Part shown: positions 1-11,100 of the stretch, in pieces
Numbering within the stretch: position 1 is the first letter of the stretch
Layout: each line of letters starts with the position of its first letter
Assembly: GCA_934511335.1 (NCBI GenBank)
Contig: CAKSWL010000012.1
Coordinates: forward strand, 1 to 17,523
Direction of reading: 5' to 3'
DNA length: 17,523 nucleotides
Source: an uncultured Cloacibacillus sp.
GTDB lineage: Bacteria > Synergistota > Synergistia > Synergistales > Synergistaceae
The notes under the pieces: generated by a model
Told to the model about the DNA's origin: nothing
Seen by the model: only the letters and a program-made list of their open reading frames with translations
Database searches by the model: none
Position numbers and translations under genes: made by a program

Positions 1-1
1 G

Positions 2-322
2 CAGGTGAAGGGCGCGCAGCGGGCGGCGGCCGGCGCTTCCGGCGTCGACGCGGGCGCGGGGTCGTCTTTGGATTTGCTTCGCGAAACGGCATATGTTGAG
101 GATGAGGAGGCGGCGAATATCCGGTATAACGCGATGCGCGCCCGCGGCGGGCGTATCGCCGAGGCTCAGCAGTCGGCGTGGAACGCGAAGGCGGCGCGAG
201 TGGGCGGGGAGAACGCGGCGCGGGCTGCGACGAACGCCGGTAAGGCCGCTCTGTGGGGCTCGCTGCTTAAGGGAGGCTCTATCGTCGCGGATAAGTGGGA
301 TTATCTCGTCAAGAAGAGGTAG
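2..322 (+). CDS. Small virion-core protein, T7 gp14-like, C-terminal part (5' end outside window)
   Basis: The reading frame is open at the left edge, so the GTG at position 5 need not be the true start and the gene is treated as 5'-truncated. The visible ~106 residues are Ala/Gly/Arg-rich. They follow a pattern I associate with podovirus internal virion proteins of the gp14 type: GSSLDLL, then an acidic helix, then IRYNAMRARGG, a run of Ala-rich helix, and a hydrophobic GSLLKGGSIV near the C-terminus. Family knowledge: T7 gp14 is a small core protein ejected with gp15 and gp16 that forms the outer-membrane part of the DNA channel. The two genes immediately downstream fit gp15- and gp16-like roles, which is the main support. 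The gap to the next gene is 8 bases, so they are surely co-transcribed. The family call is pattern-based and has not been tested by search. Confidence 0.6.
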   Translation, partial: QVKGAQRAAAGASGVDAGAGSSLDLLRETAYVEDEEAANIRYNAMRARGGRIAEAQQSAWNAKAARVGGENAARAATNAGKAALWGSLLKGGSIVADKWDYLVKKR

Positions 323-330
323 GTGAGATC

Positions 331-2115
331 ATGCGGGTCGAACGTTTGCGCCGGGTGACGGCGAAGGAGCCGATGGAACGGATACGCCGCAGTCCCGAGG
401 CTCCGCAGGGCGCTTTCGGCGTCGTCGATAAATCGGGATTGATTCTGGCCGACGCTGCCGGTGACGCGGCGGCGCGCTTTGAAGCGATAACGAAGCGGCG
501 GCAGGATGATTGGGATAGGGCGAAGGTAAATGAAGCGGTTTCCCAGTACCTCAGGTGGGACCAGGAAACGCGTTATAGCCCGGAGAGGGGGCTGATGCTG
601 ACTTCGGGGGCTAATGCAAAGGGGCTTTATGACCGCTCCGTCGATTTATATATGAAACAGGCGCAGGAGATGGCCGGAGGATTGGAAAACGACCGCCAGC
701 GCGCGATGTTCCGCGAGGCGATAATCCCGCATGAGCGCGCCGCCGCCGTCTCCCTCTCGAAGCATGAGGCAACGGAGCTGCGTAAGTGGAATGTGGAGCA
801 GAGCGAGGAACGCCTTAAAAACGAGGCAGTTGCTTTTTCAGGGTGTTTCGATACTCCCGAGGGCAGGGAGGCGGCGCTTGCGGCCGCGCGGCAGGTCAGC
901 TTTATGATAAACGGCGATCAGGGGGAGGAAACGAATGCGAGGAATGAGAAAGCGGTCCTGCGGCAGTTGGTCTCATATGGCCTGGATTCGCTCGTGCGGT
1001 CTGACCCGCTGCGCGCGGAAAAGATGCTGGAATCCTACAAGGGTGAGTTTGACGGCGTGACTTATGAGAAGATGAGGGATGTTGTCGGCAAGGCTGTGCT
1101 GCCGGTGAAGGCGCAGGCCTTCGCCGAGGAGATGCTCAAGAAGCATGGCGTCGACGGAGCCTCGTCCGCCATTGCAGAAACGAGAGAGGCATTTAAAGGG
1201 AAGGACGAAAACGTCTATTTGGGTTACGTTAATTCCCTCTACGCGGACGTGAAGCAGGCGAGGAATGAAGCGCGCGAAAAAATAGAGGCCGAAGCCATCG
1301 ACTTGCTCAACAACCGCGTCGGGTACGGCAAGATAAACGCTTTTTTATCTAAAAACGAGGCTGCGCTCGGCCCGAAGAGATATCGGACACTCAAAAACGA
1401 TCTTGATTCGGATTATAAAGTCGGCAAGTACGCCGATAAACCAAAACGTGACGAAATGGCGGCCCTCCGTGTTTGGAGCCGCGCGGAAAAAGAATTGGCA
1501 GCCGGAGTTTATGCCGATAAAGATGAATTTTATGACGCATACGAGGATTCCGGCTTAAAGGCCAGCGAATTGAAAAGTCTTGCAAACGCTGCGTTTAAGA
1601 AAAAGTCGGGCGGCAAGGACCATTACAATAAATACAACCCTCTTACCGTTGTAGACAAGATGACGAAGGATTATAACCTCGAACTTGACCCACAGGAAGA
1701 CAAGGCCTTTTGGACTGCTTTCAGCGCCGCCGCCCACGCCAAAGAGGCCGATCTCGGCAGGAAGCTCACCGACGATGAAATTGAGGCCCTGGCGAAGGAG
1801 CGTTTTAAAAAAGAGGTCGTCCGCCGTGAGTACAACGGTATTGAGAGAGGGCTTATGTGGCTCGGTGTCGGTGTGGATTATTTCACGCCCGACAAGGTGA
1901 CGGAAGCTTATAAATATCAAACGGAGGCGGCGATGATGGGCGGAGTCAAATATAACGCCGAGACAAATACTTATTATACGGTCGACGACGCGGGGAATAT
2001 CAAAGGCTGGGAGCCGGACTCCAATCCCAAACTCAAAGGGCTGGATAAGCGAAAAATAAAAAATAAAGGCTATTACGATGAAATCGACGAAATAGCCGAC
2101 GATATAACCAGATAG
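331..2115 (+). CDS. Probable internal virion protein (gp15-position), 594 residues
   Basis: I chose the ATG at 331 because AGGTGAG lies about 5 bases upstream. An in-frame GTG at 295 would overlap the previous gene and has no such site. The product is hydrophilic and mostly helical, with no signal peptide, membrane segment or enzyme motif that I recognise. Residues ~60-110 read DWDRAKVNEAVSQYLRWDQE, followed by LMLTSGANAKGLYDRSVDLY. That arrangement of a long helix, a 'GxNAxGL' turn and another helix recurs in phage core proteins encoded just before gp16-type giants. Later parts are Lys/Glu-rich helices, and the C-terminus is Tyr- and Asn-rich. By position between gp14-like and gp16-like genes it would be the middle component of the ejected DNA-translocation channel. 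That role is inferred from synteny. The stop is 16 bases before the next start, so translation is likely coupled through one mRNA. Confidence 0.6.
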   Translation: MRVERLRRVTAKEPMERIRRSPEAPQGAFGVVDKSGLILADAAGDAAARFEAITKRRQDDWDRAKVNEAVSQYLRWDQETRYSPERGLMLTSGANAKGLYDRSVDLYMKQAQEMAGGLENDRQRAMFREAIIPHERAAAVSLSKHEATELRKWNVEQSEERLKNEAVAFSGCFDTPEGREAALAAARQVSFMINGDQGEETNARNEKAVLRQLVSYGLDSLVRSDPLRAEKMLESYKGEFDGVTYEKMRDVVGKAVLPVKAQAFAEEMLKKHGVDGASSAIAETREAFKGKDENVYLGYVNSLYADVKQARNEAREKIEAEAIDLLNNRVGYGKINAFLSKNEAALGPKRYRTLKNDLDSDYKVGKYADKPKRDEMAALRVWSRAEKELAAGVYADKDEFYDAYEDSGLKASELKSLANAAFKKKSGGKDHYNKYNPLTVVDKMTKDYNLELDPQEDKAFWTAFSAAAHAKEADLGRKLTDDEIEALAKERFKKEVVRREYNGIERGLMWLGVGVDYFTPDKVTEAYKYQTEAAMMGGVKYNAETNTYYTVDDAGNIKGWEPDSNPKLKGLDKRKIKNKGYYDEIDEIADDITR

Positions 2116-2131
2116 ACGGAAGGTGTGGAAT

Positions 2132-5100
2132 ATGGGCTCTTATGATCTTTCTCCAGAGCAGCTCACAGCCATCTTGAACGATGAAGCACAAAAGAAGATA
2201 ATGAGAGAGACGGCCGCCGAATACAGGGAGGCCGTCTCTTTAGGCATGGATGCCGATTCCGCGATGAAGACGGCGGGGCCCGTATCCGACCTAGCCGGAC
2301 GCTATCGCCGGGCTATCGAGTTCATGCCGGATCCCGACACGCTGGCGAAGGACGCGCAGCTGGCGAAAGATTCCGGATCTCCCCTCGTATTGATTCAGGA
2401 AGATCCGGAGGTCCGCGCCGACGCCGTGCGCCGGCAGATGTTCAATAAAGGCAAGGTCCCGAGGCACGAGCGCATGAGGCAGATAGAGGAAAGCCTGCCC
2501 GCTACAAACCGTTTCCTAAAACGCCCCGGCAATCTGCCCTTTATCACGGACGACCCCGAGAGCCTGATGCGCGGCGAGGGGATGCTTTCTACGGCCGTAC
2601 GCGGGTATTTGGAGGGCGATCTCCAGCAGGAGCTGGGAAGGCTTCGGGCGAGCCAACTCCTGGGCGTCGGCGGAAAGGATGTCGAGGATAAGGTCGCCGA
2701 CGTGAAGTCGCGGCTGGAAGGGTACGGATTTGAGAGACCAGAGGGACTTGGCGGGCGGATGTTTTACGGCGCCGGCAAGCTGTTGGCGCAGAGGCGGGAT
2801 CAGATAGCGCGCGGCGCGGCTTACGCCGGCCTGGCGGCTGGGGCCGTGGGGTTGGCCGCGGCCACGGGCGGGCTTTCCGTGCCGGGGACGCTGATGACGG
2901 CGGCGGGCGCTTATTCCGGAGCGGCGGGGCTTGCGGCGAACGCCGCGCGTGTGGGCTTTGTTACGGGTTCCGCCTACGAAGGGTTTATCCAAGAGGCGGG
3001 GCTCGGCTACGACGAGCTGCTTGAGATTCGCGGGGAGAACGGAGAACCTCTTGATCCAGCCGTGGCCCGCGCCGGAGGGCTTATCATCGGCGCGGTGAAC
3101 GCCGGAATAGAGTTCGCGCAGCTGGATATGTGGCTGAAATCGGTTCCCGGCGTGAGGCGGCTGATCTCCGCGGGGGTCATGAAGAAGGCCGCGGCATTGC
3201 CGCAGGTGCAAGGGTATCTTAAGGCCGCTGGAAAGGTCGGGATGTCGTATCTGAAGCTGCTGGGAGCCGAGTCAGCGCAGGAGGTGGTGCAGCAGGGGAC
3301 GAACATCGTCGTGCGCAACGCGGCGAAGGCCCTGTCCGACGGGAGCTTTAAGCCGGATTCCGCCTCCGACGTCATAGCCGAGCTTGTGGAGACGTTCGGG
3401 AGTTCGGCTATTGAATTTTCTCTGGGGATGCTTCCCGGGCCGTTCGCCGGCGGCGTGTCGGATATGCGACGGATCGCGGCGACGAGGGAGTATCGCATCA
3501 ACCGCGCAAAGGGGCTGGCTTCGGTACAGGCTATGGTAAACGACGCCGCGAAGGAGGGGCCGCTGGCGCGAAGGGCTCCGGAGAAGATGCGCGAGTTCCT
3601 GGCCACAGTGAACGATACGATAAAAAATCCCTTTGGGGAGGTCTATATAGATTCCGGCGTGATTCGTACGCTGATGGCTGATCGCGGCTATACGGAAGAG
3701 GAGCAGGCCGTTCTGCTTGAAGACAGGCTGGGCGTCACGCAGGAAGAGTATAAGGCGGCGATAGAGTCGGGCTCGGCTTTGTCGGTGCGTAGCGAGAATT
3801 TCGCGCTGCTTAACGAGCAGGACGAGGAACTCGGCGCGCTTTTGTTCCCCGAGCTTAAGGCGGATCCCGACGGCATCGCCCTGAAAGATGTGGCCGCTGC
3901 GACGGAGGATCATAAGGCGAGCCTTCGCGACGAGCTGTCTTTCGCGACGCGCGCGGCGGCCGCGTCCGTTTCCGTGGACGATCTTAAGGGGTGGGCACGC
4001 CGCGAGGGGCTGGACCGTGTTTATGTGGACGCCTCCGCCGTGCAGACGCTGTTTCAGGATGCGGCGCCGGAAGAGAGGGCGCGGGCGCTTGAGGCCCTCG
4101 GGGTCGCGCCGGCCGACTTCGAGCAGGCAGCGGACGAGGGCGGAGACGTGGAGATATCTTTGGACAGGCTGTTTGATTCCGGCGTGCCCAATGAGCTGTT
4201 CGACAAGATAAAGAATGATCTGCGCGCGGAACCGGGGGCGATGACGGCGCGGCAGGCCGGCGCATATGCCGAAAATGGCGCGCCTGGAACGACTATGCAG
4301 GAAACTCAAGAGTGGAAGGAAAAGGCGGAGCGCTACGTGCGCGATCTGGAGGGAGCGCACCGCGTGAAGGCGAATCTTAAGGCGCAGCTTATGCTCGCCG
4401 GCTACGGCGACGATGCGGCGCAGGCTTCGGCGGAGGTTTTCGCCGCGCGCGTCATGCGCTCCGCGCGGCGCATGGGGCTCGACCCGGAGACTTATTTCAA
4501 GATGTACGCGAATGTGAAGTTCGTGCGGGGCGACGTCAGCGGAGTGAACGGGGTACTGAATCAGGATGTTAAGATAAACCGTTCGGATGTGGAAGCTGTC
4601 CAACGTATAGGCGCTAAGAGCGTCAATGATTTTTCTCCCGATGAGGTTAAAAACACTTCCGTATGGGCGCGCAAGTTCCAGCGGGAGCTCGGCGTGAAGT
4701 CTCCTTTTTTCCGCGCCTGGTTCGGCGACTGGCGTGCCAACGATAAAACGAAGGTTGAGAAGGTGCGGCTTTCCGGCGGCGATCCGAAGAGTATGCCGCG
4801 CGGCTCTTTTGTGAATAAGGATACGGGCTGGAGCATCGATGTGTCAAGAAAGGTCGGCGAGGAGACAAGGGCGCACTCGGGAAGAGATTCCAGGCGCACC
4901 GCGATTTCGGCTCTGGCGGATATTGAAGAGATCGTCAAAAACGCGGTGCTGCTCGATACGAGCGGAGCGGTGGAAGCAGGGAATAAAAAGAAGATAGATA
5001 CCGCTTTCATGCATCATTTTTACGCAGTCGTGAATGACGGCAAAAATGATATTCTGCTGAAGCTGTTTGTGGATGAGATGTATAACACTCAAAAGGACGT

Positions 5101-8100
5101 TGGGCAGCGGCGCGCTTATGAGCTGAAGGCGATAAAAGAGATACCGTCAGGCGTTAATCGGATGACTCCCGCTGATAACGGAAGCGGCCCAACGGCACCT
5201 GACGGTAAGTATAGAGTAGCAGACTTGTTCAACATTGTCAAGGCTAATGACGGCTCTTTTAATCCCAAAGATGCAAGCAAGGTTGTGGACGCAAACGGGG
5301 AGCCGCTTGTGGTCTATCACGGGAGCAAGACGGGCGGAGGATTTTCAGTCTTTGAAGGCCCCTCATTCTTTACCGATGATTTCGACACCGCCGATATGTT
5401 CAAGTCTGAAGCGGATTACGAGCTCTATATCAACGGCAGAAATATCGGCCTGCTTGACGGCGCCGACGCGGACGACCTCTCTTATCTGCTGCTTGCCGGG
5501 GATTATTCGCCGGAGGAGATTTCGGAGGGCGGGTTCGTCATAGACGAGGATATTCACGACGCGGACGGGCTTTCCGAGTTTTTGGAGGAGAAGTTTTCTT
5601 ACGGCTTCAGCGAAGGGGACAGGATAGAGCTTAAAAGGACGCCCGGTGTCTACGGCTGTTTTCTGAATATACGCAATCCTCTGGTCGTCGATTTTGAAGG
5701 GCGCGTGTGGGGCGAGCGGGTCGAGGACAGGCCGGAAGCCTTCTTCGAGCATGCGCGCAATGAAGGACATGACGGGGTCATAGTGCGAAATATCGTTGAG
5801 GGAGGGCTCAGCGGCGAATTACGTGATGGCGGAGAGCCGCGGGCAAGTACTGTTTTTGTGACCTTTGATCCGGAACAGGTCAAGTCCGTGGAGAATACGG
5901 GGACGTTCGACGCTGGGAATCCGAATATTTATCTTCAGCCGGTGTGGCACGGGAGCCCGTATAAGTTCGACAAGTTCAGCACGGAACATATAGGCGAGGG
6001 TGAAGGCGCGCAGGCTTTCGGCTGGGGGCTGTATTTCGCGGGCAACAAGGAAGTGTCCGAGTGGTACAGGAAGAAGCTGAGCCGCGTAGAGTTTGCAACC
6101 CCGACAGTGTCGTTTGATGGGAAAGTAATAAAATACAACTATGACGATGAGACGGGCGAACCGGTACTGCGGGAGAACTACGACGAGGATATAAAACATA
6201 TTATATGGCAAGTTGTCTCTTCCGCCCATAGGGTGCCAGCCAAGGATGTTTTGCCGGAGGCAATAGCCTCTCTGAGAAGGCGTGCAAAAGCGTATGATGG
6301 GGTGTCATATAAGAATTACGCCGCCCGGATTGCGGCGGAGGCCGACTGGCTTGAGGCGAATAAGGATCGCTTCTCTGTATTAGAGAAATCCCAGGGGCAG
6401 CTGTTCAAGGTGGATATCCCAGATGAGAATACGGAGTATGGGAATTATCTGTTGTGGGATGCGGCGGTCACGAAGGAGCAGGCGGAGAGGACATTTAAGG
6501 CGCTGGAAGAGCGCGGCGCCCCCCTTGTCGACAGCCTGATCTTCAACGGCAGGAGCCTTGCCGGGATGGATTACGGCGAGATGATCGACGAATTCGACGA
6601 GGACGGAGCGGCTGTTTTGACGAGGATCAGGACAAAAGTTTATTACGGCGATTCTCTGAGTGACGCGATAAACGATACGCGCTCCCGCTATGAAAGGGAT
6701 GTGGCCCTGGCGGGCGACATTGGCGGACGCTCCAAAGGGGAGGCGGCAATGCTTTCCGAGCAGGCTGAGGCGGCGCGGGATAGGCTCGCCTGGCTGGAGG
6801 CCAACATGGACAACCTATCGGTTTCCAGTTATTCCCCGAAAGAGTTCGTCGAAATGTGGGGCGAAAGGGGAAGGATTTTTTATGAGAATCTGAGCGACAT
6901 GCTCGGCTCAGATAAAGATGCCAGCATGTTGCTCCGCGACGCGGGCTTCTCCGGCATTAAGTATCTGGACGGCTCAAGCAGGAGGAGAGGCGAGGGCAGC
7001 TATAATTATGTGATTTTCGATGATAATGCGGTGAATATCCTGGAGACGTATTATCAGGCGCAGAATCTCGTCAAAGAGGTTGAACGCGTCATCGATGTTT
7101 CAAAGTCCGATAAGGAGACGCTCGCTTCCGCCAATCTCGGCTCTGCCGGTGAATGGCTTGTTCGGCTTGCGGAGGAGAACGCCGTTAAGATAGACGGCGG
7201 TTATATCCATTCGATTGATTCTTATATGATGCGTCACGCTATGAAGGAGCACGGCGACGCGCAACGGGAGAGGTCGAGGGGGCAGATTGCGCTTACGGAA
7301 GAAGATTTCAAGCTGGTACCGGTAATTATCAATAACCCTGATTATGTGGTGTTCGGGAATAAAAACAAACGCGGTCAGGATTTGATTGTTTATGTCAAAA
7401 ATCTGCCGGACGGCTCCACACTGTATTTTGAAGAGGTCCGCACCGGACGGAGAAAACTTGCAGGCGAAAGTTTAAGAAAGGCTTCCGGCGCGAGTAGTGA
7501 AGAGTCCTTAAGACGCTCCCTTTCTCCCAACGCCCGAAACGACGCCGGCCTGCCTCTTAAGATTATAGCAAACCCAAATCCTAAGGGCAATGAACTTACG
7601 CAGGCTGTGGACGATGTTTATCAGCAGGCGCGAGGGGCTATTTCCATCCCACATACGTTCGGCGAGGGGTCGCTAATCCAGATAACCATCACTCCGAAGG
7701 CGGACGCTTCCACAGCGGTGCATGAGATGAGCCATTATTTCCTGTGGGAGATGGAGAGGCTGGCCCAGCTGCTGCCGCATGACGCGGAGCTGCAGGCGGA
7801 TCTCGCCACGACGAAGAAGTGGCTGGGCTGGCGGGATGGGCAGACGGATTGGACGCGGGAGCAGCAGGAGCAGTGGGCGCGCGGCTTCGAGGCGTATCTG
7901 CGCGAGGGCAGGGCGCCGTCTGTGGAGCTCGCCAGGGCGTTTGCGAGGTTTAAAAAATGGCTGTGCGAGATATATAAGACGCTCCGCGAGCTGAATGTCG
8001 AACTCTCCGACGATATGCGCGGCGTTTTCGACAGGCTGCTGGCGTCCGAGGAGGAGACGGAGGCCGTCTTCATGATGGGGGATGCGGCGGAGGGGGAAGG

Positions 8101-11100
8101 TTCCGTCGTCGACCGCATAGTCGCCGCCCACGGCGACCGGAAGCGCCGGGAGCGCGCGGACGAAGTGAAGGCCGGAGTATTGGCGCGTATCCTCAAAGCC
8201 GCCGAAGAAAGGCGCGCGAAGGAGAAAAGCGCCAGTGCCGCCGCAGCGCGGGCTCGTATCGAGGAAGAGGTTTTGTCGATGCCGGCGTATCGCGCCAAGG
8301 CCGCAATGTCGGCTCGGATGAAGCTTTCCGCCGAGAGGTTGGCCGCCGATTACGGAAATGACGTGTTCGAAGGCCTGCCGAAGGATATTTTCGGCTCCGA
8401 CGGAAAATTCTCGGCGGACGATGTGGCGGCCGAGTTCGGATATGGTTCCGGAGACGAGATGCTTTCTGCGGTGCGGGAGGCGCCGACGCCGGCGGACGAG
8501 GTGCAGGCGCGTTTTGAGGCCGAATTCGGGGCGGAGGCGCCGGCGCGCGACGATGCGAGGAGTGCCGCGGAGGAAACCGCCTACGGCGACGAGTCGGTAG
8601 CCGATCTGGCGGCTGAACGGTATGAGATAGACGAGGCGTCCCGCACGTCGGATGAAGAATGGGCTATGATCGAGGCGGAAGACGAGGCCGCCAGAGCCGC
8701 CTGGGATGATCCGCGCAGCCGGCCGAACTGCGTGCGTTGGATACGCGAAAACGGCGGCCTGAGTTACGCCTCCGTGAAGCTGGTGTTCGGCGACGAACAG
8801 GCGCAGGAACTGCTGAAGCGCTGCGGCCCGGGGCTCTTCAAGGACGGCGCGCTGTCGCTGGACGTCGCAGCCAAGTCCATGAAGAATGAGGGAGCTTATT
8901 TCGGCATGGGGCCGGTGAATGCGGATCAGGAACTTTTCAACGTCCTGATGGGCGACGATCCGCCGGTGTCTCCGCTGGAAATCGCGAAGCGCGAGGGATT
9001 CGCCGAAGCGCGGGCTTACGCGCGGAGGCGCGCCGAAGCACGCCGTGCTGGAAAGGCCGCTAAAGCGGCCGAGCGCGAGGCCGAACGGGCGGCCGCGTTT
9101 TTCGCGCGGGAGAGCGCCGCCGCCGATAAGGCCGAAGCCCGCGCGGAAGCCAAGGCGGCGCGCGAGTATATCAAAAACAGGGCGGCCGCCGACGCAGAGG
9201 CGGTGCTTGCCGCAGCGCGCGAAAATGTAGACAGGACGCCGCATACGAAGCTGTATGACAAAGTAAAGGTATACAAGGCCGCAGAAGAAGCGGCGCGCAG
9301 ACAATACCGCGCCGCCATAAAGGGCCGCGACTGGGAGGCCGCAAAGAAGGGCAAGGACCGCGAAATGCTGAACCGCGCGCTGCTGGTAGAGGCGAAAAAG
9401 GCCATCAAGATGGTGGAGAACGCGCGGGAGCGCATTATCAATCAGCTGGAGCGCAGCAGGAAGCATACCGGAGGGATGCCGCAGGATTGGATCGACCAGA
9501 TCGATCTGCTGTTCGTCCGTTTCGGCATAAAGGAGGCGGCCCCGAGGATAAACGCAGTCCCGGGGCTTGATTCTTTCTGCCGGGCGGAAGACGAGGCCGG
9601 GCGTCCGGTTCCCGCAGCCGCCTGGCTTAGGACTGGTGTGGGGCCGAAGTTCTGGACGGAGTTTACCGTGGGACAGTTCCGCGATTTCGACGACACTCTC
9701 GCATGGCTGGTACACGGCGGGCGCGAGGCGGGCAGGCTGTCGAAAGAATTCGCCACGCGCAACCTGGGCGAGACGGCGACGAAGCTCGCAGCACACATCA
9801 GAAGTAATTTATCGAAGCTGATAGAGGCCAACGATGAGCGCGCCCGGGAGAGCAAGACTTTCGATGAGACGCGGCGGGACAGGCTGCGCCGGATGTTTTC
9901 GGCAGCCGGAGCTTCGATGGCAAAGATAGAGATGGTCACGCACGTCCTGGACGCCGGAAGACGCGGCGGCTACGCATGGGAGACGATTTTCTGCCCGCTT
10001 GCGGACGCGGAGAACCGCGAAAATGCGATGATGCGCAGCTATACGGCGGATTTCGAGAGCCTGCTGAACAAGGCTTATACGAAGAAGGAGCGCAAAGCTC
10101 TGTATAAGAAGAAGTATTACAAGTTGGTTGATAAGAATCTCAGCAAGGTGGAGGTGCTTTGCATAGCGCTGAATACAGGGAATAAGGTAAATCTTGAGCG
10201 CGTTACGACCGGCTTCGACTGGTCGGAACAGCAGCTGCGCTATGTGATCGAATCTACGCTGGGCGGCCGCGACTGGGATTTCGTACAGGGAACGTGGGAT
10301 CTCGTCGATACACTGTGGCCGCAGATCGCCGCTTTGCAGCGCGATATGGTCGGCTGGCTGCCGGAACGCGTTCAGCCTCTTGCTCAGACGTGGCACATGA
10401 AGGACGACAAGGGAACAAAAGGGCGCGCCATACGCGGCGGTTATTACCCGATAGCCTATAACCGCAACGCCAAGCAGAACCGGTTTATCCGCATGGTCTC
10501 AGAGCAGCAGATGATGGAAGACCTTTACGGCGGGTATTGGAGTATGGCGCAGACGAAGCAGGGGCACACGGAGGCGCGCGTGCGGAGCACAGGATTTGAA
10601 CTGCGGCTGGACCTCGGCGTGGTGAACGAACATATTGCCAACGTGGTTCACGACCTGTGTTACAGGAAAGCTATTGCCGATGTTAATAAGATCCTCACTT
10701 ACTACTATCGCGACGAAGCCGGCAAAGTACACAGGCCCGTGCAGGAGGCCATCGTTTTCAGTATGGGGGAGAAGATTTACGACCAATTCCGCCCGTGGCT
10801 GCGCTATATCGCAAGCGGCGACGGACTGCCTCCGAATGATTTTGCGGCGGTGTTCCGCTGGCTGCGCCGGCGTTCGCAGGTGGTAGTGCTGGGGCTGAAG
10901 GCGGCCGTGTCTCTGTCTCAGATGCTGGGTTGGCTGCCGGCGATGCACGAGGTAGGCGTCGTGCCCCTAGTAAAGAATGTAATGTATTTTTACCGCAATC
11001 CTTTCGCGCTGAAAGAGAGGGCGGCCGAGGTATTCGCAAAGTCGGAGGCGATGCGCTCACGCGCGACGTCCCGCGACAGGGACCTGCGGAGTCTGGTGAA

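Noticed and set aside
2132..3000. Lytic transglycosylase domain expected at the N-terminus of a T7 gp16-type protein
   Set aside because: I could not find the catalytic Glu-Ser / GLMQ-type motifs there.
3272..4603. Minus-strand open frame of ~440 codons
   Set aside because: Shadow of the giant gene; Arg/His-rich, no ribosome-binding site worth noting, no family pattern.
7673..9796. Long minus-strand open frame of ~700 codons opposite the giant gene
   Set aside because: It is antisense to GC-rich sequence whose + frame carries clear domains (zincin, coiled coil). Its translation is Arg/Pro/Leu-rich with no motif, typical of a shadow frame.
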